From positions 1-10,848 of the forward strand of contig JBBQJT010000075.1 in assembly GCA_038326165.1 (NCBI GenBank): a DNA stretch of 10,848 nt. The letters run 5' to 3'. The notes beneath the pieces were generated by a model. It was not told the origin of the DNA. It ran no database searches and was given only the letters and a program-made list of their open reading frames with translations. The position numbers and the translations under genes are program-made. Shown one piece after another: positions 1-7,949 of the stretch. How positions within the stretch are numbered: the first letter of the stretch is position 1; each line of letters begins with the position of its first letter. The DNA is from JAEUUM01 sp038326165 (GTDB lineage: Bacteria > Bacteroidota > Bacteroidia > Chitinophagales > Saprospiraceae).

Positions 1-22
1 ATTTCATGAAAGCAACCAAATA

Positions 23-1297
23 CTAACTCCTCACAATCAAAGATTCACGTTCTGGTCCTGTGCTGATCATACTAAATGGAACCTTTAGCCAAGCTTCCAA
101 GGTATTGATATAAGATACTGCAGCTTCTGGAAGTTGGTCAAATGACTGCGATCCTTCAGTTTTATCAGGCCATCCAATGTGTGTAGCATATTGGGCATTC
201 AAATCAGAATTTTCAAGATTATATGGCAGTTGTTCGGTTAATTTGCCATTCACTTCATAGGCATTGCAATAACTTAGGCTATTCATATTATCCAATACAT
301 CAATTTTGGTCATGATCAGCTGTGTCACTCCGTTGAGCATGATGGCATATTTCAATTGAACCAAATCAATCCATCCGCATCTTCGCGGTCTGCCAGTTGT
401 CGAGCCAAATTCAAAACCTTTTTGGCGCAAATGATCGCCAACTGCGTTGTGCAGTTCTGTAGGAAATGGCCCACTTCCTACTCTGGTGCAATATGCCTTA
501 GTAATGCCCAATACTTCTCGGATGTGCTTAGGCGCTATGCCCAATCCGCTACAAACGCCTGAAGTAAGTGTATTGGACGAAGTCACAAATGGATAGGTTC
601 CAAAGTCAATATCAAGCATTGAGCCTTGTGCGCCCTCAGCCAAAATAGCATCACCATTTCTGAGCATGGCATCAACATAATATTCACCATCAATCAACTG
701 GAATTCCCTCAAAAAGCTTAGGCTCGAAAACCACTTCTCTTCTTCTTGATCCAAGTCGAAAACCAACGGACTATGGACTTTGTAGTAAAATTCAAGGTGT
801 TTGGCCTTTAACTTTTCATATTTGGACTTGAAATCTGGCTCTTCCAAATCACCAACGCGCAAGCCATTTCTGCCTGTTTTATCCATGTAAGTTGGCCCAA
901 TACCTTTGAGCGTAGAGCCAATTTTTTCTTTGCCTTTGGATGCTTCCGATGCGGCATCCAACAAACGATGGGTTGGAAGAATCAAATGTGCTTTGCGTGA
1001 AATGAGTAAACGAGACTTGTAGCTCAGCCCTATGGCATCGAGCTGTTCGGCTTCTTTTCTCAAGGTTATTGGATCGAGGACTACACCATTTCCAATGATA
1101 TTCAGCAAGCCTTCGCGAAAAATTCCGGATGGTATAGTATGCAAAACAAACTTCTGACCGTCAAATTTTAGGGTATGCCCTGCATTGGGTCCACCTTGAA
1201 ATCTGGCAACGGCCTTATAATTGGGAGCAAGAAAATCTACGATCTTTCCTTTTCCTTCGTCACCCCATTGGAGGCCTAGTATTACATCTACCGGCAT
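23..1297 (-). CDS. purA: Adenylosuccinate synthetase
   Basis: Cytosolic enzyme of purine synthesis. It joins IMP and L-aspartate with GTP to give adenylosuccinate, the first step from IMP to AMP. The 424-residue protein has the usual family length and begins directly with the P-loop-like segment GLQWGDEGKGK (residues 8-18). D13 and H41, the latter in GGPNAGHT, sit at the positions of the catalytic Asp and His of the E. coli enzyme. Further family segments are GIGPTYMDKTGRNGLR in the middle, TTGRPRRCGWID, the guanine-binding-like TKIDVLD, and STGPERESLI near the C terminus. The ATG start gives the expected short N terminus before the P-loop. It is the only gene of its direction at the left end, is complete, and ends with TAG. 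It diverges from the ompH cluster. Nothing looks degraded. Confidence 0.97.
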   Translation of the reverse strand: MPVDVILGLQWGDEGKGKIVDFLAPNYKAVARFQGGPNAGHTLKFDGQKFVLHTIPSGIFREGLLNIIGNGVVLDPITLRKEAEQLDAIGLSYKSRLLISRKAHLILPTHRLLDAASEASKGKEKIGSTLKGIGPTYMDKTGRNGLRVGDLEEPDFKSKYEKLKAKHLEFYYKVHSPLVFDLDQEEEKWFSSLSFLREFQLIDGEYYVDAMLRNGDAILAEGAQGSMLDIDFGTYPFVTSSNTLTSGVCSGLGIAPKHIREVLGITKAYCTRVGSGPFPTELHNAVGDHLRQKGFEFGSTTGRPRRCGWIDLVQLKYAIMLNGVTQLIMTKIDVLDNMNSLSYCNAYEVNGKLTEQLPYNLENSDLNAQYATHIGWPDKTEGSQSFDQLPEAAVSYINTLEAWLKVPFSMISTGPERESLIVRS

Positions 1298-1321
1298 GTG
1301 TTATTGGTTTTCTCTAAGGCG

Positions 1322-1355
1322 CAAATATACAGATTGTTTGCATGGCTGAGTCAAT
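1322..1355 (-). promoter_or_regulatory. Putative purA promoter (Bacteroidota type)
   Basis: On the minus strand TATATTTG (1329 down to 1322) matches the Bacteroidota -7 element TAnnTTTG exactly. An ATTG at 1355 down to 1352 could serve as the -33 element, with a 22-base spacer that is slightly long. Transcription would begin roughly 20 bases before the purA ATG, leaving a short leader. Inferred from motif and position only. Confidence 0.5.
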
Positions 1356-1476
1356 GTGCAACAATTAAGTGCTGGATACTATTTTTTTATGAAATCCGTT
1401 AAGTTTGCGTTAAAACCAAGTTTGTCTGTTACAAAAGCAGGGACAAAAGCATTTCACAAATGATACCAAATGCTCA

Positions 1477-1508
1477 TTTCCGCAATTGTAATGAATTGAT
1501 TACCTTTG
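1477..1508 (+). promoter_or_regulatory. Putative promoter of the ompH-ompH-murI cluster
   Basis: TACCTTTG at 1501-1508 is a full match to the Bacteroidota -7 consensus TAnnTTTG and lies about 30 bases before the first ompH ATG. The -33 position, with a 20-base spacer, holds only TTTC (1477-1480). A second exact TAnnTTTG (TAAGTTTG, 1400-1407) lies further upstream but has no -33 partner. No Shine-Dalgarno site precedes the ATG, as is normal for this phylum. Confidence 0.45.
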
Positions 1509-1539
1509 AGCACATTTTTAAAATTTATCAAAAACGAGA

Positions 1540-2046
1540 ATGAAAAAGATTTTGTTTTTCCTGTGTGTAGCCTTTATGGCTCAATCCAGCATTACGGCGC
1601 AAAAATTTGCTTATGTTGATGTTGAAAAGATTTTGAACGAGCTGCCAGACTACCAAAAAGCTCAAACCGACCTTGACAATATTGCTTCCAAATGGAAACA
1701 AGAAATAGCTCAGGAATATGATAAAATCAAAGGATTGTACAATAAGTATCAAGCTGAACAAGTATTGCTTTCAGATGATGCGAGGAAACAACGCGAAGAT
1801 GAAATAAACCAAAAAGAAAAAGAAGTTCGCGAATTACAAAAAACAAAATTCGGTACCGATGGCGCCTTGTTTCAAAAAAGACAGGAACTTGTTAAGCCAA
1901 TTCAAGATAAAGTTTATGCTGCCATTGAAAAGTATGCATTGGATAAAACATTTGATTTTATCTTTGACAAAGGAACCGCAGGCATGATATTCAGTAGTTC
2001 AAAATTTGACGTTACTGCTGACATTTCAAAAATACTAAATAAATAA
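1540..2046 (+). CDS. OmpH/Skp-family periplasmic chaperone, copy 1
   Basis: Predicted periplasmic holdase of the Skp (OmpH) family, which binds unfolded outer-membrane proteins on their way to the BAM complex. The 168-residue protein starts with a signal peptide (Lys-rich start, hydrophobic core to about residue 19, cleavage near ITA-QKF). The mature part opens with the family pattern QKFAYVDVEKILNELPDYQ. A long charged helix rich in Lys, Glu and Gln follows (about residues 40-110), matching the coiled-coil tentacles of Skp. The chain returns to the core with VKPIQDKVYAAIEKYA and FDFIFDKG, ending after a short strand-like stretch. It is the first gene of a cluster, 38 bases before a second paralogue. 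The role is inferred from family; specific clients cannot be read from sequence. Confidence 0.9.
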   Translation: MKKILFFLCVAFMAQSSITAQKFAYVDVEKILNELPDYQKAQTDLDNIASKWKQEIAQEYDKIKGLYNKYQAEQVLLSDDARKQREDEINQKEKEVRELQKTKFGTDGALFQKRQELVKPIQDKVYAAIEKYALDKTFDFIFDKGTAGMIFSSSKFDVTADISKILNK

Positions 2047-2084
2047 TTTTAACTTAATATACCACAATCAACAAACCAACACAA

Positions 2085-2618
2085 ATGAGAATAGTTTCCC
2101 TTGTACTTGTAGTTACCCTATTCATAAGTAGCTCATCTGTTGCGCAGAAATTTGGCTACATCAACTCCGCTGCTGTATTGCAAGATATCCCTGAAGTAAA
2201 AGCTGCTGAATCTGACCTTGTAGGCTTACAAACCCAACTAAAGAAAAAAGGTGAGGGCATGGTAACAGAATTACAAGCCAAATACGCTGAAGTTTCTGAG
2301 AAAGAAAAGAAAGGTGAACTTGCTCCTAAACAGCTGCAAATAGAATCAGATGCCTTGAAAGCTAAGGAAGAAGAAATAGGCAAATACGAGCAAGAAATGT
2401 CAGCTATGCTTTCTCAAAGGAGAGAAGAATTGCTGCAGCCTATTTTGGATAAGGTCAACAAAGCTATCGCCGAAATTGCAGCAGAAAATAACTATCAGTA
2501 TATCTTTGATTCTACTACAAATGTTATGCTCTATGCTGACCCTACAACCGACGTAACCAGTTTGGTTCGTAAAAAATTGGGCTTACCTGAGCTCGCACCT
2601 GCAGTTGCACCCAAATGA
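2085..2618 (+). CDS. OmpH/Skp-family periplasmic chaperone, copy 2
   Basis: Second Skp-type chaperone, 177 residues, with a signal peptide (MRIVSLVLVVTLFISSSSVA, cleavage before QKFGYIN). The mature part follows the same plan as the copy upstream: an N-terminal core strand with IPEVKAAESDL, a long Lys/Glu-rich helical hairpin (about residues 45-115), then LLQPILDKVNKAIAEIA and YQYIFD. It differs by a Pro/Ala-rich tail (PELAPAVAPK). The two copies are clearly diverged, so the duplication is old rather than recent. The A/C-rich leader before the ATG has no Shine-Dalgarno site. Its last codons overlap the start of murI, which suggests one transcript and possibly coupled translation. In Bacteroidota such pairs commonly sit next to bamA and murI; bamA is not in this window. 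Confidence 0.9.
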   Translation: MRIVSLVLVVTLFISSSSVAQKFGYINSAAVLQDIPEVKAAESDLVGLQTQLKKKGEGMVTELQAKYAEVSEKEKKGELAPKQLQIESDALKAKEEEIGKYEQEMSAMLSQRREELLQPILDKVNKAIAEIAAENNYQYIFDSTTNVMLYADPTTDVTSLVRKKLGLPELAPAVAPK

Positions 2619-3423
2619 TCAACCTATAGGAATTTTTGATTCCGGCATAGGAGGACTCACTGTCGCTCATGAAGTGAGTTCTCTTCTGCCCAATGAATCC
2701 TTTGTCTATTTCGGCGATACCGCCCATATGCCTTACGGGGACAAATCCATTGAATTGATAAGAAGCTATTCCAAAGGAATAGTTGATTTTTTGGTACATC
2801 ACCATCAATGTAAAGCCATAGTTATAGCCTGCAATACTGCTTCGGCAGCAGCATACACAACGCTACGAGATGAATTGAAAGGCGCAGTGCCAGTCATCAA
2901 TGTTATAGATCCTATGATTGAAAAGGTCATCAACAATGACAATATTTCATCAGTAGGTATCATCGCAACCAAAACAACCATTTTATCTGGCGTTTACCAG
3001 GAGAAATTCAAAAGGAGAAAACCTTCACTTGAGTTGCATCCACTTGCCACACCACTTCTGGCACCTATGATTGAAGAAGGGCTGCACCACAATCAGGTAA
3101 GCTCAGTAGTACTTGACGAATATCTCAACAATCCCGAACTGACCAATATTGATGCCCTTATTCTGGCATGTACACATTACCCACTCATCAAGGATGAAAT
3201 CAATGCATTTTACCAAGGTAGGATTAAAATATTGGATAGTGCCATTGTGGTGGCTCAGAAGTTAAAAGGAATATTGACCAACGAAAACATGCTCGCTCAG
3301 AGGGATACGGCTGGCAAGGGAATATTCTACGTTTCAGATTATACCGAAGGATTTGTACATGCTGCAAAATTGTTTTATGGATCAAGCATCAATCTCAAAC
3401 CAATTATTTTAAATGAACATTGA
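2605..3423 (+). CDS. murI: Glutamate racemase (TTG start)
   Basis: Cytosolic, cofactor-independent racemase converting L- to D-glutamate for peptidoglycan. The 272 residues contain the expected motifs: GIFDSGIGGLTV (9-20, with D12 and S13), YFGDTAHMPYG (35-45), the first catalytic Cys in ACNTASA (C76) and the second in LACTHYP (C189, followed by T190 and H191), plus E157 in PMIEEGL. Length and motif spacing fit the family. The start is unusual. The frame has no ATG before M42, and the only useful start codon is TTG at 2605, inside the end of the preceding ompH gene (14-base overlap). An ATG at 2615 that overlaps the ompH stop is in another frame and meets TAG after four codons. The gene is otherwise intact, so a TTG start or a missing base just after 2615 are the two readings. 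Confidence 0.93.
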   Translation: MHPNDQPIGIFDSGIGGLTVAHEVSSLLPNESFVYFGDTAHMPYGDKSIELIRSYSKGIVDFLVHHHQCKAIVIACNTASAAAYTTLRDELKGAVPVINVIDPMIEKVINNDNISSVGIIATKTTILSGVYQEKFKRRKPSLELHPLATPLLAPMIEEGLHHNQVSSVVLDEYLNNPELTNIDALILACTHYPLIKDEINAFYQGRIKILDSAIVVAQKLKGILTNENMLAQRDTAGKGIFYVSDYTEGFVHAAKLFYGSSINLKPIILNEH

Positions 3424-3471
3424 TTGGCATAAAATGAAAATGCTGTATAGCTGTTTCAACTGAAAAAACTT

Positions 3472-4527
3472 ATGTCAAAACGAAAAAAACGAAAAATTGG
3501 CTTGTCGCCAGGGAGTGTTGTCTACACAGGAACCTTGGAACCTAATGGATCTAAATTATCCAAATACAGCTATTCCATTGATGATCTACAGTTTAGTTTT
3601 GACACCTCAGTCAATGATAATTTTCTTAAGTTACAAGCAAATTATACACATTGGATTGATCTTCAGGGACTTCAGGATGTCCAAAGTGTCGAGAAGTTAG
3701 CCAAGCATTGGAACTTGCACCCCATAGCTATTGAAAATATTGTGGACGTCGAACAAAGACCCAAAGTCGAAGAATTGCCGGAAGGTATTTTTATAATTTT
3801 TGACACCCTAATTTACACACCAGAATCAGGTGTTACCATTCTTCAGAACGCCCATTTCTTTAATAAAAACGTACTACTCAGCTTCGAAGAAGGTCGAGAA
3901 GACCATTACACTTCCGTAAAAAAAAGAATCGAAAATGCCTTTGGCAGAATCAGGCAAAAAGGTCCAGATTATTTGAGCTATGCGCTCATTGATAGTCAGG
4001 TTGATGGTTATTATCTGGCATTGGATATGATAGAAGAAAGGATGGAAAACCTTGAACGAGGCATCAATTCTCTTTCCCATAATTTTATCAGGGATCAAAT
4101 AATGACCTTGAAACGTGAATTGCTCATCATCAAGCGCAGTGCGCACCCACTCAAGGAAGCAATCGGTAAACTTGCAAGGCTGGATTCAGATTTTATAGAA
4201 AATACAACCCAAGTATACTTCAGAGATTTGTACGATCACTTGGTACAAATTATGGATAATATTGAAATCCAACGAGATATTATCAACGGAATCTACGAGT
4301 TGTACAGCACCCAAATCAACCTGCGGATGAATAATATCATGAAAGCACTGACAATTATTTCAGCCATATTTATCCCATTGAGCTTTATTGCCTCCGTTTA
4401 CGGAATGAACTTCGAAAATATGCCCGAACTCAAAACCCAAAATGGATACTACTTTGTGTTGGGTGGGATGTTTTTGCTGTTGTTGGGGATGATAGGACTA
4501 TTCAAAAAAAGAGGCTGGTTCGATTAA
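3472..4527 (+). CDS. corA: CorA-family magnesium/divalent cation transporter
   Basis: Inner-membrane channel-like transporter of the CorA family, normally a homopentamer carrying Mg2+ (some members Co2+ or Ni2+). It has 351 residues, the family's usual size. The N-terminal two-thirds is the cytosolic domain, with HWIDLQGL near residue 61, the segment HPIAIENIVDVEQRPKVEE, and a long charged helix (about 185-290) that would form the funnel and stalk. Two membrane helices lie at the C terminus (about 291-309 and 327-344). The signature YGMNF (310-314) follows the first helix, with the loop ENMPELKTQNG. A positively charged stretch ends the protein. It lies 48 bases after murI in the same direction and may be cotranscribed. 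The cation cannot be told from sequence, and a zinc exporter (ZntB-like) role is not excluded. Confidence 0.93.
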   Translation: MSKRKKRKIGLSPGSVVYTGTLEPNGSKLSKYSYSIDDLQFSFDTSVNDNFLKLQANYTHWIDLQGLQDVQSVEKLAKHWNLHPIAIENIVDVEQRPKVEELPEGIFIIFDTLIYTPESGVTILQNAHFFNKNVLLSFEEGREDHYTSVKKRIENAFGRIRQKGPDYLSYALIDSQVDGYYLALDMIEERMENLERGINSLSHNFIRDQIMTLKRELLIIKRSAHPLKEAIGKLARLDSDFIENTTQVYFRDLYDHLVQIMDNIEIQRDIINGIYELYSTQINLRMNNIMKALTIISAIFIPLSFIASVYGMNFENMPELKTQNGYYFVLGGMFLLLLGMIGLFKKRGWFD

Positions 4528-4658
4528 ACCCAAAATCCGCAAATACTGATTTTGCCCTTTGGATCGACGAAAATCTTTGATTTTGTCAATGTTAAGCTCA
4601 ACGAATTTTTGGAACATCCATAAATTTCTTCGATTCAGCGTCTAATGCTGAATTTGGG
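4528..4658. terminator. Convergent gap with two hairpins, possible bidirectional terminator
   Basis: This gap separates the ends of corA and the minus-strand phosphoesterase gene. It holds ATTCAGC (4633-4639) and GCTGAAT (4647-4653) as a perfect 7-bp stem with a 7-base loop. It also holds GAC-G-AAAATC (4566-4575) and GATTTTGTC (4579-4587), a 9-bp stem with one bulged base and a TTT loop. AACCCAAA (4527-4534) and TTTGGGTT (4653-4660) further pair across the whole gap. None has a clear T-run, so terminator function is only suggested by position and pairing. Confidence 0.35.
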
Positions 4659-5480
4659 TTAAACTTTGATCAAAGTTTTATTGCTGGATGAAAATAATCC
4701 AATGGATTCTTGTATTCTTTCCTTTTGATACAATATTGGAAATTCTGGTAGGAAATCTTCTTTGTAGTCATAAATGACCCAATGTCCTTTTTTGCATTCA
4801 AGTGCAGTCAAATTCTCCACCCAATCGCCCGCATTCATGTATCTAATTTGCTGGTTGGACAACATCAAATCATTGATGGCAGGAGTATGTGTTAATGCAC
4901 ACACTATTATTTCAGCCTGATTGTTGAATGCTTCCTGGAATGCGAGTTTTTGAAAACCATAAATGAATTTTACGACATAACTGAATCGCTTTCGCATCAC
5001 TGCCGCATAGTTTTGATAGGTTCTACCTTGGACAATTCTTCTATGATTGAGCAACTTATTGATACGAATCAAGAAATGGTAACTATGCTTGACAAAGCCC
5101 CGAGCAATTAAAGGCATTCTTGCCATCAGTTCGAGCTTACTACCAGGAAATATTAAGTATCTTTTGGAAAATAGTAGAAGTTCTAGGCGGTCCTGCACTA
5201 TTGGAAAGATCTCAAGCAGCAATTTTGCCATGGTTGGATCTTCCTCCAATATATAAATCATTGTCCCTTGTTCAGACATTGCTAGAATTTCAGCCAGAAC
5301 AAATTGGTGTGAACTTGAAAGATCCTTGGGATGCTTCCCTGGTTCCAATAAATGCCCATTGATGATCAAAGTATCACATTGAATACTTTGAAGATAATTG
5401 ACAATTTCCTTGCTGTGACAGGCAGAGTGTCCCAAATGAAGGTCACTTAGTATTACTGCGTCGATTTTTCGGGTGCTCAC
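4659..5480 (-). CDS. Metallophosphoesterase-fold protein with degenerate metal site (LpxH-like)
   Basis: The 273-residue protein follows the plan of Bacteroidota calcineurin-type phosphoesterases annotated as UDP-2,3-diacylglucosamine diphosphatase-like. It keeps the N-terminal VILSDLHLG (D13, H15), CHSKEIVNYL, the helical middle (about 127-185) and YMNAGDWVENLTALE (214-228). The other metal motifs are altered when aligned by eye with the family: GD is GH (H43), GNHD is EEDP (79-82), FHGD is FPGS (111-114), and GHxH is ALTH (195-198, only H198 kept). Catalysis by the usual two-metal mechanism is therefore doubtful, although the frame is open and the fold-forming segments persist. The start is GTG at 5480, fixed by a stop two codons upstream; the next Met is residue 68. 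It lies 173 bases after the PBP gene and points the same way. It may have become a binding or structural protein. Confidence 0.8.
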   Translation of the reverse strand: MSTRKIDAVILSDLHLGHSACHSKEIVNYLQSIQCDTLIINGHLLEPGKHPKDLSSSHQFVLAEILAMSEQGTMIYILEEDPTMAKLLLEIFPIVQDRLELLLFSKRYLIFPGSKLELMARMPLIARGFVKHSYHFLIRINKLLNHRRIVQGRTYQNYAAVMRKRFSYVVKFIYGFQKLAFQEAFNNQAEIIVCALTHTPAINDLMLSNQQIRYMNAGDWVENLTALECKKGHWVIYDYKEDFLPEFPILYQKERIQESIGLFSSSNKTLIKV

Positions 5481-5604
5481 GGGTTAGCTAGGCTTTGATT
5501 AATATTGAAACCAAAGTTTGTGTTTTTATGTTAATCCAAGTTTAGTGTAAGAATAACTTATTGTAAACTTTAAATAATAAAGTGATTGATAAAAGATTCA
5601 ATTC

Positions 5605-5652
5605 GCTTATATTTTAAAGCCACTTGATAAAAACCAAATCAAAAATATAAGC
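5605..5652. terminator. Composite hairpin directly after the PBP gene
   Basis: GCTTATATTTT (5605-5615) and AAAATATAAGC (5642-5652) form an 11-bp perfect inverted repeat. Within the loop, TTGAT (5624-5628) and ATCAA (5638-5642) can form an inner stem, sharing one base with the outer one. The structure begins one base after the TAA of the minus-strand PBP gene, so it could end or protect that transcript. On the minus strand no long T-run follows, so it may be an RNA-stability element rather than a classic terminator. Confidence 0.45.
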
Positions 5653-5653
5653 A

Positions 5654-7927
5654 TTATTTTATCCCGATGAATTTTAGGGCTTTGTCCAACACTGCACCAA
5701 CGCCAGACTTGACGGTATCAGCAGGAGGTTGGCTCAACCTCAATGGGCAATCCAACCAATTGGCATAATCTCCTTGAAGGGTAGCAAATGTATCACGGGA
5801 CCATTTACGGTAACCTGAATCATTTTGCGCTTTGTGCATCCATCTGCCCCAAATGGGCAATGCACTACTGGAGCCTTGACCTTGGCTCATTGATTTGAAT
5901 TTGACAATTGGCTGATCTGCACCAACCCACACACCAGCTACAATATTGGGTTTGAAGCCAATGAACCATCCATCTGTGTTGTCTTGTGTGGTTCCCGTTT
6001 TGCCGGCAGTCTGCCCTATTATTCCAAATTGAGTTCTCAATTTTTTAGCAGTACCACTGTCAACGGCCATCCTAAGCATTTGAGCTACTGCATCACAATA
6101 TTCAGGATTGATGCCTGAGGCTTTAGGTTGTTTCCATTTTGACTCCAAGTCCACAAGAACTTTTCCTTCTCGGGTAGTAATTCTTTTGATGTGGTGCAAT
6201 TCGGGTACATTGCCATGATGAGCAATGGTGCTGAATGCAGTTACCATATCCCAAAGTGATAAATCAGCTGTACCTAAGGCAATTGAAGGTTCCCGAGGTA
6301 TTTTGCCTTTTATTCCTAATTGATCTGCAGTATTTACCGTATTATTAATTCCAGCTTTAAACAACATTTGTACCGAAATGGTATTCTTACTATAAGCCAA
6401 AGCACCCGGCAGTGAATAATATCCTCCGTATTTTTCATCGCTATTGGATGGCTTCCATTCTTCATAGGAACTGTAGCTCGTTGCAGTATCCTGAAAGTAA
6501 TCGCAGGGTTTGACACCCTGCTGAAGTGCTGATAAGTAAACAATTGGCTTAAAAGTGGAACCTACTTGTCTTCTTGCTTTGACATGATCGTACTTAAAAT
6601 AGGTAAAGTCACTTCCACCAATCCACACTCTGATTGCTCCATTAGTGGGGTCAGCTGCCAGAAAACCTACATTCATGATCAAAGCGTAATATTTGATGGA
6701 ATCCATAGGAGTCATCGATGTATCACGGTCGCCCGCCCAATTGAATAAGCTCATGTGGGTTTTCTTATTGAATGCATCTTTTATTTCACGATCGCTGTAT
6801 CCATCATCACGCATCTGCTTGTATCGTTCTGAATTCTTCATCCAATCTTCTAGCTGTTTTGCAGTTTCCCAAGGTCGTTTCTTGCCCCAGGATTTTTCAA
6901 CATTGCGCTGCAAGATAGTCATGTGCGCCTTCATGGCCTCCTCTGCATAACGCTGCAAGCGCGAACTGATGGTGGTATAAATCCGCAAGCCATCGCGATA
7001 CAAATTATATGGAGTACCATCTGGTTTGGTGATACCTTCAAGCAATTTTTCCACTTCTGATTTGATGTGTTCCCGATAGTAAGTTGCCAAGCCTTCGTCG
7101 TGATTTTCCTTGGTGTATTTTAACTTCAAAGGCAATTTTCTAAGGCGGTCATATTCATCATTTGATAAATATTTTTGATTGTTCATCAAGCTGAGCACTA
7201 AATTTCGTCTTTCCTTTGCTCTTTCGGGAAACAATTTGGGATGGTATAGATGATTTCCCTTTAACGTGCCGATCAGTACTGCAGCTTCCTCTGCTTTGAT
7301 ATCTTTGGGAGTAGTATCAAAAAATCTGCGACAAGCTACCTCAATGCCAAAAATATTATCGCTAAAAGGTACAGTATTTAAGTATAGATTGAGAATTTCT
7401 TGCTTTTTATAAACTTTTTCTAAACGGATGGCAGTAATAATTTCACGCCATTTATTGACCAATATGGAACCAAACCAATAGCGTTTTCGGGGAAAAAGAT
7501 TCTTAGCCAATTGTTGAGTAATAGTCGATCCACCACCCGAACTCTCATTGCCCATAAGGATAGACTTGAAAATGACACGAAGCATACTGCGACTATCAAA
7601 ACCATTGTGTTGGAAAAATCGAGTGTCCTCAGTAGCTACAAGACCGTTGGTGAGGAATGGAGAAACATTTTTCAGATTGACGCTGGTTCTGTTTTCGAAA
7701 TAAAACTTTCCTAAAATAACGCCTTCTTCGGACACAATTTCGGATGCATTGCTGGTTCTAATATTTTTAAGTTCATAATAACCAGGTAAATCACCCAACA
7801 GCCCCCAATAAGTAAGTAATCCTGTTCCAAAAATTAATGTAAGCACAAATACGAAGCCGATAAGTACCCATTTGCGCCAAGAAAATTTACGAATTGACTT
7901 GATAAACTTGTCAAAAGTGCTTGCCAT
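5654..7927 (-). CDS. Class A penicillin-binding protein (PBP1A type)
   Basis: Bifunctional peptidoglycan synthase anchored in the inner membrane. A short basic N terminus leads into one membrane helix (about 20-43). The glycosyltransferase 51 domain follows, with EDTRFF (100-105, E100 the likely catalytic base), GGGSTITQQLAKN (131-143) and KKQEILNLYLN (174-184). After a charged linker (about 340-415) comes the transpeptidase domain, with SxxK in GSTFKP (S457 the acylated serine, K460), SxN in YSKN (S513, N515) and KTGT (643-646), followed by DGWFIGF. All catalytic motifs are present and the length of 757 residues is normal, so the enzyme should be active. The ATG start lies 22 bases after the recO stop, so the two genes are probably one operon. 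The symbol mrcA or pbp1A would fit but orthology is not certain. Confidence 0.95.
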   Translation of the reverse strand: MASTFDKFIKSIRKFSWRKWVLIGFVFVLTLIFGTGLLTYWGLLGDLPGYYELKNIRTSNASEIVSEEGVILGKFYFENRTSVNLKNVSPFLTNGLVATEDTRFFQHNGFDSRSMLRVIFKSILMGNESSGGGSTITQQLAKNLFPRKRYWFGSILVNKWREIITAIRLEKVYKKQEILNLYLNTVPFSDNIFGIEVACRRFFDTTPKDIKAEEAAVLIGTLKGNHLYHPKLFPERAKERRNLVLSLMNNQKYLSNDEYDRLRKLPLKLKYTKENHDEGLATYYREHIKSEVEKLLEGITKPDGTPYNLYRDGLRIYTTISSRLQRYAEEAMKAHMTILQRNVEKSWGKKRPWETAKQLEDWMKNSERYKQMRDDGYSDREIKDAFNKKTHMSLFNWAGDRDTSMTPMDSIKYYALIMNVGFLAADPTNGAIRVWIGGSDFTYFKYDHVKARRQVGSTFKPIVYLSALQQGVKPCDYFQDTATSYSSYEEWKPSNSDEKYGGYYSLPGALAYSKNTISVQMLFKAGINNTVNTADQLGIKGKIPREPSIALGTADLSLWDMVTAFSTIAHHGNVPELHHIKRITTREGKVLVDLESKWKQPKASGINPEYCDAVAQMLRMAVDSGTAKKLRTQFGIIGQTAGKTGTTQDNTDGWFIGFKPNIVAGVWVGADQPIVKFKSMSQGQGSSSALPIWGRWMHKAQNDSGYRKWSRDTFATLQGDYANWLDCPLRLSQPPADTVKSGVGAVLDKALKFIGIK

Positions 7928-7949
7928 AATATTGATTCAATCGGTAAAG

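Noticed and set aside
1458..1479. AAATGA / TCATTT inverted repeat upstream of ompH
   Set aside because: Only 6 bp, A/T-rich, and expected by chance in this composition.
2615..2629. ATG overlapping the ompH stop as murI start
   Set aside because: It is out of frame with murI and meets TAG after four codons. It is kept only as a hint of a possible missing base.
5120..5362. Plus-strand open frame of 80 codons within the phosphoesterase gene
   Set aside because: It lies wholly opposite a gene with clear family similarity and has no motif of its own.
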